From: Acidimicrobiaceae bacterium
GTDB taxonomy: Bacteria; Actinomycetota; Acidimicrobiia; Acidimicrobiales; Poriferisodalaceae
DNA length: 64,000 bases
Reading direction: 5' to 3'
Assembly: GCA_002719335.1 (NCBI GenBank)
Contig: PBHE01000003.1
Coordinates: 1 to 64,000 of the forward strand
Both the position numbers and the translations under genes were made by a program. Shown piece after piece: positions 9,527 through 19,376 of this stretch (position 1 is the first letter of the stretch; each line of letters opens with the position of its first letter). Below the pieces are notes generated by a model that worked only from the letters and a program-made list of their open reading frames with translations, did not search any database and was not told the origin of the DNA.

Positions 9527-10458
9527 ATAATAATGATGTGCGTAACTGGCGAAACATGGACGAATTCGAAGAGTTCCTCGATGAAGGCGGCATAGTCGAG
9601 CCCAACGATGACATGCCCGAGGCCTACCGCAGCGCTATTTTTAGCTTTATCGAAATGCACGCCAACAGCGAGTACATGGGCGGGCTTACCGAAAGAGACT
9701 GGATTCCGAGGGCTCCGGGGTTACGCCGGAAAATGACCGCGCTAGCAAAAACCCAAGACGAAATCGGTCACGCTCACCTGCTCTACATGGTCGCCGCTGA
9801 CCTCGGGGTAAAGACCCGAGAAGAAATGGTCACCGACCTGCTGGAGGGACGCACCCATTTCCACAATGTTTTTCACTACCGAGTTCATAGCTGGACCGAT
9901 CAAATCGCCGTGGCATACCTCGTCGATGCGGCCGCGCTGGCAAGTCAACAAGCAGTCTTCAAAAACTGTTCCTACGGTCCCTACAAACGAATCCTGCGTC
10001 GTGTGATCGCCGAAGAGGGATTCCACATGCGTAATGGTGAAGAGATGCTGCTTTTGATGGCGCGTGGTACTGACGTTCAACACCAGATGATGCAAGAGTC
10101 CATCGACCGCTGGTGGTTGCCCTCGATTCAACTTTTCGGCCCCGACTCCAAACCCGATGACGAGTTACTTCGGTGGCATATCAAGTCCGAGCGGAATGAG
10201 GACTTAAGAGATCGTTACATACAAAAACTCGTGCCCCAGTTGCTTGGTGGGGGGTTCAGCATCCCGGACCCAGCTCTTCGACAAGACAGCGAAGACGGCA
10301 AGTGGAAAATCGGTGAGATCGACTGGCGACCTCTAGAAGAAATCATGAGGAATGGCGGTCCAGATAGCTCCCGAAGAATTTCAGACGCTAGACGCGCCTG
10401 GTACGACGCGGAATGGGTCCGCGCCGCACTCGACGAGGCAGCAAAGGCTGATGCGTGA
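9523..10458 (+). CDS. paaA: 1,2-phenylacetyl-CoA epoxidase subunit A
   Basis: KTQDEIGHAHLLYMVAADLGVKTREEM, AEEGFHMRNGEEM diiron motifs. ORF-track start given; GTG 9538 or ATG 9556 are more plausible starts. Confidence 0.92.
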   Translation: MYNNDVRNWRNMDEFEEFLDEGGIVEPNDDMPEAYRSAIFSFIEMHANSEYMGGLTERDWIPRAPGLRRKMTALAKTQDEIGHAHLLYMVAADLGVKTREEMVTDLLEGRTHFHNVFHYRVHSWTDQIAVAYLVDAAALASQQAVFKNCSYGPYKRILRRVIAEEGFHMRNGEEMLLLMARGTDVQHQMMQESIDRWWLPSIQLFGPDSKPDDELLRWHIKSERNEDLRDRYIQKLVPQLLGGGFSIPDPALRQDSEDGKWKIGEIDWRPLEEIMRNGGPDSSRRISDARRAWYDAEWVRAALDEAAKADA

Positions 10459-10934
10459 TGATCACCGACACTGCTATTGACGCGGTTCGAGCCGCTGTCG
10501 CGTCTGTTGCGGACCCAGAGTATCCAGATCTCAATATCCAACAATTGGGAATCCTTGAAGACGTAGTCGCCGATTGTTCATCCATTCGCGTGGACCTAGT
10601 CCCCACCATCATCGGATGTCCAGCTTTGGATACCATCGAAAAAGACGTGGTGGCTGCCGCTCGGGCATCAGGATATGAAGTGACTGTTCGATTCTGCTTG
10701 GCTCCGCTATGGACTCCTGACCGGATCAGCAACGATGCGCGCGAAATACTCGCGCGGGAGTACACCGTCGCCATCCGACCCCGAAACGGACTAACGAAGT
10801 GCCCTCTGTGTGGGCACAAGGCACTGCAACACCGGAGTGACGTAGGCGCCACAGCCTGCCGATCCGTTGAATGGTGCCCGAACTGTCGCAACCCCATCGA
10901 AGTGGTTCGATCCCGTCAAATGGGGGAGCGATGA
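10455..10934 (+). CDS. paaD: Phenylacetyl-CoA epoxidase maturation/assembly protein PaaD
   Basis: N-terminal DUF59/MIP18-like domain and C-terminal CPLCGHKAL...CPNCRNPIE zinc-ribbon-like motif; 4-nt overlap with paaA. Confidence 0.88.
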   Translation: MMITDTAIDAVRAAVASVADPEYPDLNIQQLGILEDVVADCSSIRVDLVPTIIGCPALDTIEKDVVAAARASGYEVTVRFCLAPLWTPDRISNDAREILAREYTVAIRPRNGLTKCPLCGHKALQHRSDVGATACRSVEWCPNCRNPIEVVRSRQMGER

Positions 10935-11524
10935 GCCGTAAGAATCGAACCGATGTGGTAGCTGCAGCCAGCGTCATGTTCGCCGAACAAGGGTTCCACG
11001 GGACGTCAATGCGTGACTTAGCCAAAAAATTGGGTCTGATGGGTTCATCTTTATACAGCCACGTTGTTTCGAAAGACGAACTATTGGTCGACGTCGTACG
11101 CGAAGCATCTTCCCGCTTTCAAACACTCGCTGACGAAGTCGCGACTATGCCGGGAACTGCTATCCAACGACTGTCCCGACTCGTCCACGGCCACCTTCAG
11201 ATTCTTGTCAAAGATCCCCACCAAGCCCGGACTTTTCTCAACGAAACCCGATTCCTCCCGGAGCCAGAACGAGATACTGCAGTCGCTATGTTCGACCGTT
11301 ACCAACGGGCGTATCGCGATGTTCTTAGTAGTGGCTGCAACAGTGGTGAATTTCGATCGGATCTCGATGTTCACCTCGCGGCGAATCTGGTTCTCTCACT
11401 CTTAAATGGCACCCAACGGTGGTTTAACGCTGATGGCGCTCTAAGTGTCGAGTCTCTTGCTTCGGAGGTCCACCGCTTGTTGACACTCGGCCTGAATCCC
11501 GACCCGGAGGCAAACGCTGCGTGA
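10931..11524 (+). CDS. TetR/AcrR family transcriptional regulator
   Basis: AAASVMFAEQGFHGTSMRDLAKKLGLMGSSLYSHVVSKDELL (HTH); ATGA overlap with paaD and GTGA overlap with paaB. Confidence 0.92.
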   Translation: MSRKNRTDVVAAASVMFAEQGFHGTSMRDLAKKLGLMGSSLYSHVVSKDELLVDVVREASSRFQTLADEVATMPGTAIQRLSRLVHGHLQILVKDPHQARTFLNETRFLPEPERDTAVAMFDRYQRAYRDVLSSGCNSGEFRSDLDVHLAANLVLSLLNGTQRWFNADGALSVESLASEVHRLLTLGLNPDPEANAA

Positions 11525-11781
11525 ACACCTACGAAGTGTTTCTCAAAAAAGCTGGGAAAGAACCGTTTAGCCATGCAGGCTCACTAGACGCACCCGACGA
11601 TGAGTTAGCTGTCGCCTACGCGCGAGAAACCTATGGCCGACGCAGCGAAGGTGAACAGATGTGGGTTGTGGACAGAACGGCGCTTCTAGTTGGAGACGAA
11701 ATCAATCTCGCAATGGCTGACCGCGACCATAAACACAACGACGGCCGCTTAGTCGCAGAACTTCGCCAATTTGACCGATGA
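11521..11781 (+). CDS. paaB: 1,2-phenylacetyl-CoA epoxidase subunit B
   Basis: 86 aa; YEVFLKKAGKEPFSHAGSLDAPDDELAVAYARETYGRRSEGEQMWVV typical of PaaB. Confidence 0.92.
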   Translation: MNTYEVFLKKAGKEPFSHAGSLDAPDDELAVAYARETYGRRSEGEQMWVVDRTALLVGDEINLAMADRDHKHNDGRLVAELRQFDR

Positions 11782-12533
11782 CAAGCGAGATAAATGACAT
11801 GATTCCCGACGCCACCGCGAAAGAACTGATTCTCGCCTTTGCCGATGACGAATTGTGCGTAGGCCAAAACCATTCTTGGTGGATCGCGGTCGGCCCCTTC
11901 CTAGAGGAAGATCTGGCATTTACCTCCATCGCTCAAGATGAACTAGGTCACGCAAGAGCCCTCTACTCGCTCCTATCCGATGACATAGATCTCGTGGCCT
12001 ATGGTCGGCCGCACTCGCAGTACCGGTCGGCACATATAGCGGAGCTCCTCTGTCATGACTGGCCCAGCGCGCTTGTTCGCCATGTCCTTCATGACCTGGC
12101 GGAAGAAATTCGTTGGACAGCCATGCTTGATTCGACCTGGCTGGAACTTAGAACTGTCGCCACTCGGGCCCTCGCCGAGGAGCAATTCCATGTTCATCAC
12201 GCTGTATCGCTTGTAAAGCGGTTGCTCTCCACTTCAGAGGGTCACATGCGTCTTGCCTCAGTTCTGAACGAACTAGCTCCACTGGGCAGAGAGTACTTCG
12301 CAGGTTCTGATGTTGGACTCCTCGCTTCGGGAGTCCTCGATGCCTCACTCGCTGAGCAGGAGCGCACCTGGATGAAACGAGTAGAAGACCTTCTCGACGA
12401 ATTCGAGTTGGACATCGATTGGGGCGTCGCCATTCCTTCACAGGGACGCGAGGGCACTCGTTCGAAGGATTTTTCGGCGCTACATGACGAGATGGTTGCA
12501 GTGTTGCGGATCGATCCACTAGCTAGTTGGTAG
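11778..12533 (+). CDS. paaC: 1,2-phenylacetyl-CoA epoxidase subunit C
   Basis: [43 protein letters not shown] typical of PaaC. Confidence 0.92.
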   Translation: MTSEINDMIPDATAKELILAFADDELCVGQNHSWWIAVGPFLEEDLAFTSIAQDELGHARALYSLLSDDIDLVAYGRPHSQYRSAHIAELLCHDWPSALVRHVLHDLAEEIRWTAMLDSTWLELRTVATRALAEEQFHVHHAVSLVKRLLSTSEGHMRLASVLNELAPLGREYFAGSDVGLLASGVLDASLAEQERTWMKRVEDLLDEFELDIDWGVAIPSQGREGTRSKDFSALHDEMVAVLRIDPLASW

Positions 12534-14810
12534 CGGCGCCCCTGCTGCTTGGATCGAGCGCCACACCTTTTCTGGTGTGAATGGCATGTCCAGATGTCGA
12601 ATTCCCAAATGGCTTAACGCATCAACTACCGCATTTTGAATTGCCGGCGTAGCACCAACAGTTCCAGATTCACCGATGCCTTTGGCGCCCAAAGGGTTGA
12701 TGTGAGTTGGTGTTTCAAGAACGACACGCTCAAACATCGGTAATTCTGGGGCCGAAATAACCGGGTAGTCAGCGAAGTTGCCAGTCAGAGGGTTCCCGTC
12801 TTCGTCGTAGCGAAACTCTTCGAGCAGCGCTTGCGCTGCCCCCTGAGCGAGACCACCATGCACTTGCCCGTCAGCGAGAAGAGGATTGAGAATCACCCCA
12901 GCGTCATCGCAAGCAACCAACCGCTCCAAATCAACCTTGCCCGTCTCGCTATCCACCTCCACCACCGCCAGGTGAGTCCCGAACGGAAAAGTCGGTCCCT
13001 CAGACTCGAATACCTCTTCAGCGTGTAACAGCCGCGGCCCAATTCTTTGCCCCTCCAAATGATCTGCCACTTGTTCCCAAGAAACTCCGATTGAGGGAGT
13101 CCCGATCACATGAAAGTTTCCTCCTTCGGTATCGAGCGAAAGATCAGCTTCGGAAGCCTCCAGCAGTTCCGCAGCAATCTTCTTTGCCTGCTCGACAAGT
13201 ACTGCGGACGCCTCCCACAATGCAGCCCCTGCTAACTGAACGGAACGCGACCCACCGGTAATTCCGCCTTGGGGAACCTCATCAGTATCGCCGTGCACTA
13301 CTTCTATCTGGTCGAACTCCACTCCGGTGGCATCGGAGATGAGCATCGCCCAAGCTGTGTGGTGGCCTTGGCCGTAAGGAGATGAGCCAGTTCGAGCCAG
13401 AATTCTTCCACCGCGCAAGAGTTCGACACCGCCGTATTCGGAACGGCCAACTCCCGCGGTTCGCTCAACATAGGTCGATAACCCAATACCGAGGAGACGC
13501 TTATCGCCCACGGAACGCCGGCGCGCCTGCTCAGCCCGAAGATCGTTGTAGTCGCCGGCATCGAGCGCTGCGTCCAAGCTGGCCTCGTATTCGCCACTGT
13601 CATAGTTGGAACCGGTCTTAGTTGTCAGAGGAAAAACCTCAGGTCGGAGAAAGTTACGTCGCCGAACTTCGGTCGGGTCCATACCGATTTCTGCCGCGAA
13701 AACATCAACAGCACGCTCAATAGCCGCGGCAGCTTCAGGGCGGCCCGCGCCCCGATAGGCACCTGTCGGAGTGGTGTTTGTGACCACAGAAACTGAGCTG
13801 AATCCGACACTGGCGATGTCGTAACAGCCGGTAAGCATTGCTCGCGCGTTGGCCGGCAAGCCTGCCCCACCCGCGGGATACGCGCCTGCCTCCTGGACTA
13901 CGTGGAGGTGATAGGCAGTGATATCGCCCTCTGAACTGCCCCCGATTCGGCAGTACTGGATCTGACCTCGACCATGTCCGAGGCCCACCATGTCATCGCT
14001 GCGCGATGGAACCCAAGCGACAGGACGGTCCACTCGTTTCGCTAGCCAACCCAGTAACGCCTCTTCAGGCGACGGTCGTGCTTTGGCACCAAAACTTCCA
14101 CCGACATCGCGAGAAATCACTCGCACTTGGTCTTTCTCAAGCCCCAATATCGAAGCGATGGCGGCTCTGACAGGGTGAGGACCTTGGCCTGCGTTGTAAC
14201 AGTGGAGACGACCATCTGCACCCCATTCGGCTGCAGCAACGCGTGTTTCGATCGGCGCTGGTGCTAGTCGGTTGTTCACTGTTCTTACATCGGTGACGAC
14301 ATCGCATGACTCGAAATCTGCGTGAAGGCCTTCGGCTTCCATGCGGCAGACCACATTCCCCTCCGCGGTGCCGTCAAACAAAATGATGGTGGAATCTAAA
14401 GCAGCCTCCGCGTTGACGATCGCGTCACGAGGTTCATATGTGATGTCGACCAGTTCCGCGGCATCTTGGGCAAGTGCCAATGACTCAGCAACTATCGCAA
14501 CAACGGGTTCTCCCACGAATCTGACGCGATCATTTGCCAGCAATGGTCGCACCATCGCTTCGTCAAAGATCGGATTCGCGGAGGGATATGGTCCGATGTC
14601 AAGTTCAGCGTGTGTGACGACATCAATCACTCCAGGAGCTCGCAGCGCATCCTCTACATTGATGGAACGAATGTCCGCGTGAGCGATGGTGGAAGTTAGG
14701 TAGTGAACCTGGGCCGTGTTTAGCAGCGAAATGTCTGCGACGAAGTTTGAAGCGCCTCGGAGCAGCGATTCGTCCTCGCGCCTTCTCACTGGCGTTCCGC
14801 GTAGAGCCAT
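12519..14810 (-). CDS. Xanthine dehydrogenase/CoxL family molybdopterin-binding large subunit
   Basis: 763 aa; [71 protein letters not shown] loop argues against form I CO dehydrogenase. Confidence 0.92.
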   Translation of the reverse strand: MALRGTPVRRREDESLLRGASNFVADISLLNTAQVHYLTSTIAHADIRSINVEDALRAPGVIDVVTHAELDIGPYPSANPIFDEAMVRPLLANDRVRFVGEPVVAIVAESLALAQDAAELVDITYEPRDAIVNAEAALDSTIILFDGTAEGNVVCRMEAEGLHADFESCDVVTDVRTVNNRLAPAPIETRVAAAEWGADGRLHCYNAGQGPHPVRAAIASILGLEKDQVRVISRDVGGSFGAKARPSPEEALLGWLAKRVDRPVAWVPSRSDDMVGLGHGRGQIQYCRIGGSSEGDITAYHLHVVQEAGAYPAGGAGLPANARAMLTGCYDIASVGFSSVSVVTNTTPTGAYRGAGRPEAAAAIERAVDVFAAEIGMDPTEVRRRNFLRPEVFPLTTKTGSNYDSGEYEASLDAALDAGDYNDLRAEQARRRSVGDKRLLGIGLSTYVERTAGVGRSEYGGVELLRGGRILARTGSSPYGQGHHTAWAMLISDATGVEFDQIEVVHGDTDEVPQGGITGGSRSVQLAGAALWEASAVLVEQAKKIAAELLEASEADLSLDTEGGNFHVIGTPSIGVSWEQVADHLEGQRIGPRLLHAEEVFESEGPTFPFGTHLAVVEVDSETGKVDLERLVACDDAGVILNPLLADGQVHGGLAQGAAQALLEEFRYDEDGNPLTGNFADYPVISAPELPMFERVVLETPTHINPLGAKGIGESGTVGATPAIQNAVVDALSHLGIRHLDMPFTPEKVWRSIQAAGAPLPTS

Positions 14811-14884
14811 AGCCGTGCATGCCTTTCCTGAAGAGGAGCGTTCCCCTCGACCGACTTTGATTGTGCCAGCCCAGGTATGATGTG

Positions 14885-15061
14885 TGACGTACGGTGCAGA
14901 GATTCAGCGAAGTCCGGTGAAAATCCGGCCCTGTCCCGCAACGGTGATGTCCTTTCGGGGAACGAGTCCGGTCGCCTGAATCAATGCTTCGCACGACGAT
15001 TCTCGAGGAAGAACGTTGTGTGGCAGCTCTCCTGCCGCTCGGCCCTTGAAGACTAGGAGAG
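14885..15061 (+). ncRNA. Cobalamin (B12) riboswitch
   Basis: GATTCAGCGAAGTCCGGTGAAAATCCGGCCCTGTCCCGCAACGGTGA...GAGTCCGGTCGCCTGAATC contains the conserved B12-box core; upstream of btuFCD. Boundaries approximate; includes the expression platform. Confidence 0.93.
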
Positions 15062-15066
15062 ACGGT

Positions 15067-16017
15067 ATGAGATCCATGAAGAGTTTGGTTCTGACAGTTC
15101 CGTTTATTCTTGCTTCATGCGGAGCCGGGACAGAGGTTGATTCAGGTATTACCTACATGCCAAACGATTCTGGAGGAGCAACTGAATCACCGCTAGAAGT
15201 CGAAGCTTCTGAAGTTTTTGGGGCCTGTGTAAATCGTGATTTCCCGGTGGCGATTGTGTCGATGTCTCCGACAGCTACCGAAGTGCTGTTTGCCATCGGC
15301 GCCGGCGAACAAGTAATCGCTGTCGATAATTACAGCGATTGGCCGCCCGAAGCACCAGTAGTTAAAGATCTTGCTGGTTGGAATCCAAACGTAGAGGCGA
15401 TAGCGGCGCTTGAGCCGGATCTAGTCATCTTGAGTGACAGTGGAATCCGTGAGGAACTGGGGTTACTTGGAATCGATGTCTACGTGGCTGACGCGGCCGT
15501 CGAATTTGAAGACGTATACGACCAGATGATCGAGATTGGCGAAATTACTTGCCAACGGGTTGGTGCGATGGCAGCCGTCGCCGATATGCGGGAACGGATC
15601 GCTGTGCTTCTCGATGGGATAAAACGGCCTGAGAAACCGCTCACCTATTACCACGAGCTAGATGAAACACTTTATTCAGTAACCAGCGCTACCTTTATCG
15701 GCCATGTTTACTCGCTGACTGGACTGGTAAATATTGCTGATCCCGTGGACGAAGGGGGATCCTCGTGGGGGTACCCGCAGCTAGATCAGGAATTTGTTCT
15801 TGAAGCAGATCCAGACATCATCTTCTTTGCTGACGCTAAATGTTGTGGTCAGTCAGTTGAAACCATTGCTTCGCGGCCCGGTTGGTCGGAACTCAAGGCC
15901 GTCCAAAATGGGAACGTGATCGAAATCGACGATGATGTGAGTAGTCGATGGGGTCCACGTCTCGTTGATTTTCTTTCCCGCGTTTCTGCTGCGGTTTCTG
16001 CAGTGAAAGTCGAATAG
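15067..16017 (+). CDS. btuF: Cobalamin-type ABC transporter substrate-binding protein (BtuF-like)
   Basis: Signal peptide/lipobox; RDFPVAIVSMSPTATEVLFAIGAGEQVIAVDNYSDWPPEA; ATG 15067 preceded by AGGAGAG. Confidence 0.9.
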   Translation: MRSMKSLVLTVPFILASCGAGTEVDSGITYMPNDSGGATESPLEVEASEVFGACVNRDFPVAIVSMSPTATEVLFAIGAGEQVIAVDNYSDWPPEAPVVKDLAGWNPNVEAIAALEPDLVILSDSGIREELGLLGIDVYVADAAVEFEDVYDQMIEIGEITCQRVGAMAAVADMRERIAVLLDGIKRPEKPLTYYHELDETLYSVTSATFIGHVYSLTGLVNIADPVDEGGSSWGYPQLDQEFVLEADPDIIFFADAKCCGQSVETIASRPGWSELKAVQNGNVIEIDDDVSSRWGPRLVDFLSRVSAAVSAVKVE

Positions 16018-16023
16018 AGCGGC

Positions 16024-17094
16024 GTGGTGCCAGGTGCTGGCTCCGACAGCGGCGCGGTGGTATCGGAGAGGCTTCGCGCGTCTTGGGTTTTATTAGGACT
16101 GCTCGCGATTGTGTCTGCGATAGCAGCTGGATTACTCATTGGTCCTGCAGACTTAGAAAGTTCTGGGGTCATACTGGAATTGATCGACCGTCTACCGCTG
16201 GTCACCGTCGATAGCGGATTGTCGTCAATCCATGCGAACATCATCTGGGAGGTGCGACTTCCGCGTGTCGTCCTCGGTGCCTTGGTGGGGGCAACCCTGG
16301 CCGTCAGCGGTGCCAGCTATCAGGCGGTATTCCGCAACCCGCTCGCCGACCCGTACCTATTGGGTTCCGCAGCTGGAGCAGGCCTTGGCGCGACCGTCGC
16401 CATTGTTACCGGATCGGGTGACGGGATGGGAACCTTTGACACCGTTCCACTTCTCGCATTTCTCGGTTCTCTCGCTGCCGTGGCGCTCACCTATTTCCTC
16501 GGGTACAGCTCTGGGGTACGGCGTTCGCCCGCCGCTTTACTCCTGGCCGGCGTCGCCGTCGCCAGTTTCCTTACAGCGATTCAAACTTTCATTCAGCAGC
16601 GCAACGTAGAAACAATTCGCCAGGTCTACAGCTGGATTCTTGGACGTCTGAACACCGCTTCATGGGACGAAGTATCTCTCTTGACGCCGTACGCACTGCT
16701 GGCGAGTCTGGTGATCTTGCTGCACCGCCGCACCCTCGACGTTATGCGTTTAGGGGACGCGGAGGCGTCGTCGGTGGGTATACGGCCTCAACTTGTTCGC
16801 CTTATCGTGATCAGCGCAGCTTCTTTAGGCACTGCCGCGGCAGTCTCGGTTAGTGGACTCATAGCATTTGTTGGCATCATCGTCCCTCACACCGTTCGGC
16901 TTTTAGCGGGTTCGAGTAATCGAATTGTCCTGCCCCTATCAATGATGTTCGGAGCGTCATTCCTCATGTTCGTCGATCTACTCGGTCGCACGATTGCCTC
17001 CCCGGCCGAGATCCCGATTGGAGTTATCACCGCGTTTTGCGGCGCCCCCTTCTTTGTTGTTGTCCTGAGGGCAAGCAGGAGGTCACTGGGATGA
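16024..17094 (+). CDS. btuC: Cobalamin/iron-siderophore-type ABC transporter permease (BtuC/FecCD family)
   Basis: IIWEVRLPRVVLGALVGATLAVSGASYQAVFRNPLADPYLLGSAAGAGLGA typical of FecCD family. Confidence 0.92.
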   Translation: MVPGAGSDSGAVVSERLRASWVLLGLLAIVSAIAAGLLIGPADLESSGVILELIDRLPLVTVDSGLSSIHANIIWEVRLPRVVLGALVGATLAVSGASYQAVFRNPLADPYLLGSAAGAGLGATVAIVTGSGDGMGTFDTVPLLAFLGSLAAVALTYFLGYSSGVRRSPAALLLAGVAVASFLTAIQTFIQQRNVETIRQVYSWILGRLNTASWDEVSLLTPYALLASLVILLHRRTLDVMRLGDAEASSVGIRPQLVRLIVISAASLGTAAAVSVSGLIAFVGIIVPHTVRLLAGSSNRIVLPLSMMFGASFLMFVDLLGRTIASPAEIPIGVITAFCGAPFFVVVLRASRRSLG

Positions 17095-17861
17095 GTATTT
17101 GTGTTGCAGCAAATATCGATGTCCGCTTGGGTCAAACGACCATTCTTGATGACGTCTCTATCGCTGTCTCAGCGGGGGAGTGGGTGACCATCGTGGGCCC
17201 AAATGGTGCAGGCAAGTCCACTCTTCTTTCCGTAATGGCTGGATTGTCAAGAAGTTCGGGAACTGTGTCGGTAGACGGTCACGATCTTGTCGATCTCAGT
17301 CCTCGGCGCCGAGCTCGCCTTCTAGCCTACGTCCCTCAACAGCCCGAAGTCCCGCCCGGAATGTCGGTAAATAGCTACATATTGCTCGGCCGCACCCCTC
17401 ACTTGTCACTGTTGGGGGTCGAGGGACCGCGTGACTTTGAAATTGTCCAGGAGGTGATAGATCAACTGGACCTCACAGGTTTCGGACATCGAACCCTCGA
17501 GTCACTCAGCGGTGGCGAACTCCAGCGTTGCCACCTCGCTCGGGCAATCTCACAAGCCACTCCCATAGTGTTCCTTGATGAGCCGACTACAGCTCTCGAT
17601 CTTGGCCACCAACAACAGGCCCTAGACCTGATCAAACAACTTCGACAAGAACACCAAATCACCGTGGTGATGACGATGCACGACTTAACTCTCGCGAGTC
17701 AGTACAGCGACCGGATGGTCCTTTTATCGGATGGTCGAGTAGTTGCCGAAGGAACACCGGCTCAGGTCCTTGATCCGAATCATCTATCGACTCTGTACGG
17801 GGCGCGAGTAAGGGTTCTCGAAATCGAAGGTGACATTGTCGTTGTGCCGATTAGTGAGTAG
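17091..17861 (+). CDS. btuD: Cobalamin-type ABC transporter ATP-binding protein
   Basis: Walker A GPNGAGKSTLL, LSGGELQRCHLARAI, VFLDEPTTALDLGHQ; ATGA overlap with btuC. Confidence 0.92.
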   Translation: MSICVAANIDVRLGQTTILDDVSIAVSAGEWVTIVGPNGAGKSTLLSVMAGLSRSSGTVSVDGHDLVDLSPRRRARLLAYVPQQPEVPPGMSVNSYILLGRTPHLSLLGVEGPRDFEIVQEVIDQLDLTGFGHRTLESLSGGELQRCHLARAISQATPIVFLDEPTTALDLGHQQQALDLIKQLRQEHQITVVMTMHDLTLASQYSDRMVLLSDGRVVAEGTPAQVLDPNHLSTLYGARVRVLEIEGDIVVVPISE

Positions 17862-17866
17862 GAGAA

Positions 17867-18046
17867 GTGCTAACGAGTGAAACTCCTCCGATTGCCGCAC
17901 CGAACCAATCGAAAACCGACCATTTGGCCTCCCTGGTGTTAGGCGACACCGCACACGGCGAAGGCAAGTTCTCATCGGCGTCCGGTGTTGTAGCTCAGTT
18001 TTTCAATCCGGTAAATGGCACACCGGTCAAGTTTCAGGAGCGGTAG
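17867..18046 (+). CDS. Small ORF, 59 aa, hypothetical (not in the supplied ORF track)
   Basis: GTG after AGGAGAA, in-frame to TAG 18046: (M)LTSETPPIAAPNQSKTDHLASLVLGDTAHGEGKFSSASGVVAQFFNPVNGTPVKFQER; sits between btuD and cobS. Confidence 0.45.
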   Translation: MLTSETPPIAAPNQSKTDHLASLVLGDTAHGEGKFSSASGVVAQFFNPVNGTPVKFQER

Positions 18047-18124
18047 CTCGCCTGCTGCTGATAGTGATGTGTGTGCGGTTTTGAATGAAGTTCCGACCTC
18101 CGATGAATTTTGTGGACACACCCA

Positions 18125-18880
18125 ATGACTTCTCTGAGAGCAGCCATCTTTTTCTTAACAAGAATTCCAATTGGACTGGGTAGACAAAGCCCGTCGCTTT
18201 CCCAACGCGCGGTCTCGTGGTTCCCAACAGTCGGGGCTCTCATTGGGTCAGTTATTGGGTTGATTTATGTGGGCTTGTTCCAGTTCCTTCCATCTGCCGT
18301 CGCAGCCGCACTCGCCGTCGGATTCGGAGTAGGTCTCACTGGCACATTCCACCTCGACGGTCATGCCGATAGTGATGGTGCCATCGGCGACCGAGCGACC
18401 ATAGAACGGGGCCTCGAAAAACCTGGAAATTCGAGGTTGCGCACCTACGGAACTAGCACCTTCGTTCTAGTGCTTCTGATTGAGATGGCTGCGCTCGCGA
18501 CACTCGGCCCCTGGGTGGGATTCACTTCACTTGTGGCAGCTCATTCGGCCGGAAGATCGGCAACGGTCTGTGTCATGACTCTCACGAGAAAGGCCGCTAG
18601 GGAGTCCCTAGGCATCGATGGCGTGAGCGAACTCAAACGGCTCCAAAGTTTCGTTGGGATTTGTGCGGGAAGCACCATCGTGATCTGGGTAACTGGGCCC
18701 ATCGGCTTTTTGTTACTGGTCTTAGCTATTCCAGCAACTGCTCTTACATGGGCATGGTCGCATCGCGTGCTCGGTAGAACCGCCGCCGGCAGCCTCGGAG
18801 CGATCGCTCAGCTATCGCAGACCAGCGTCCTAGTCGGGGCGGTCGTCCTGAATGATGGGGCGTGTGCCTGTTCTTGGTGA
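18125..18880 (+). CDS. cobS: Adenosylcobinamide-GDP ribazoletransferase (CobS)
   Basis: FFLTRIPIG, FPTVGALIGSVIG, GTFHLDGHADSDGAIGDRATIERGLEKPGNSRLRTYG resembles CobS; ATG 18125 preferred. Confidence 0.88.
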   Translation: MTSLRAAIFFLTRIPIGLGRQSPSLSQRAVSWFPTVGALIGSVIGLIYVGLFQFLPSAVAAALAVGFGVGLTGTFHLDGHADSDGAIGDRATIERGLEKPGNSRLRTYGTSTFVLVLLIEMAALATLGPWVGFTSLVAAHSAGRSATVCVMTLTRKAARESLGIDGVSELKRLQSFVGICAGSTIVIWVTGPIGFLLLVLAIPATALTWAWSHRVLGRTAAGSLGAIAQLSQTSVLVGAVVLNDGACACSW

Positions 18881-19376
18881 CCTGTTGGCAAGTACCGTGA
18901 TCGCTGTGCCAGCACAAACCAACGAACTCCCAAACGAAGAACGCGAACGGCTTGACGCGCTCTTTCGAACCGACCCACTGCTGGATCAACTCGACGCGGA
19001 GTTATTAGAGTGGCATCCAGGCGGGGCAACTGTGCGAGCGACGATACAAGTGCTGCACACCAACTTTCTCGGCGGTGCCCATGGAGGCATCCTTTTCAGT
19101 CTCGGTGACATTGCAATGTCGTTCGCCTCGAACGGTTACGGCCGTCAGGCCGTCGCGACACAGATCGATATCTCCTACCACCGACCGGTACAGCCCGGTG
19201 ACCTTGTCACGGCAACCGCAACAGAGATCAGTCGAACTCGACGGTTTGCACATCATCGAGTTGAATTAGTGGTGCGCGATCGACTCATCGCGAGCGCCAC
19301 CGGGACTACGTATCGCACCGATGACTGGCACTTCGGCGCCGACCTGTGGTCTGAAGAGTGGCGAGCAAAACATTGA
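18852..19376 (+). CDS. PaaI family hot-dog thioesterase
   Basis: TNFLGGAHGGILFSLGDIAMSFASNGYGRQAVATQIDISYHRPVQPGDLVTATA typical of PaaI. True start may be GTG 18897. Confidence 0.88.
   Translation: MMGRVPVLGDLLASTVIAVPAQTNELPNEERERLDALFRTDPLLDQLDAELLEWHPGGATVRATIQVLHTNFLGGAHGGILFSLGDIAMSFASNGYGRQAVATQIDISYHRPVQPGDLVTATATEISRTRRFAHHRVELVVRDRLIASATGTTYRTDDWHFGADLWSEEWRAKH

Noticed and set aside
12519-14810. CO dehydrogenase (CoxL form I) interpretation
   Set aside because: Active-site loop is AYRGAGR rather than the form I CO dehydrogenase signature; no coxM/coxS neighbours.
17990-18046. GTAGCTCAG segment resembling a tRNA D-arm downstream of btuD
   Set aside because: No matching acceptor stem, anticodon arm or TTCGA T-arm follows; more likely part of the small ORF.
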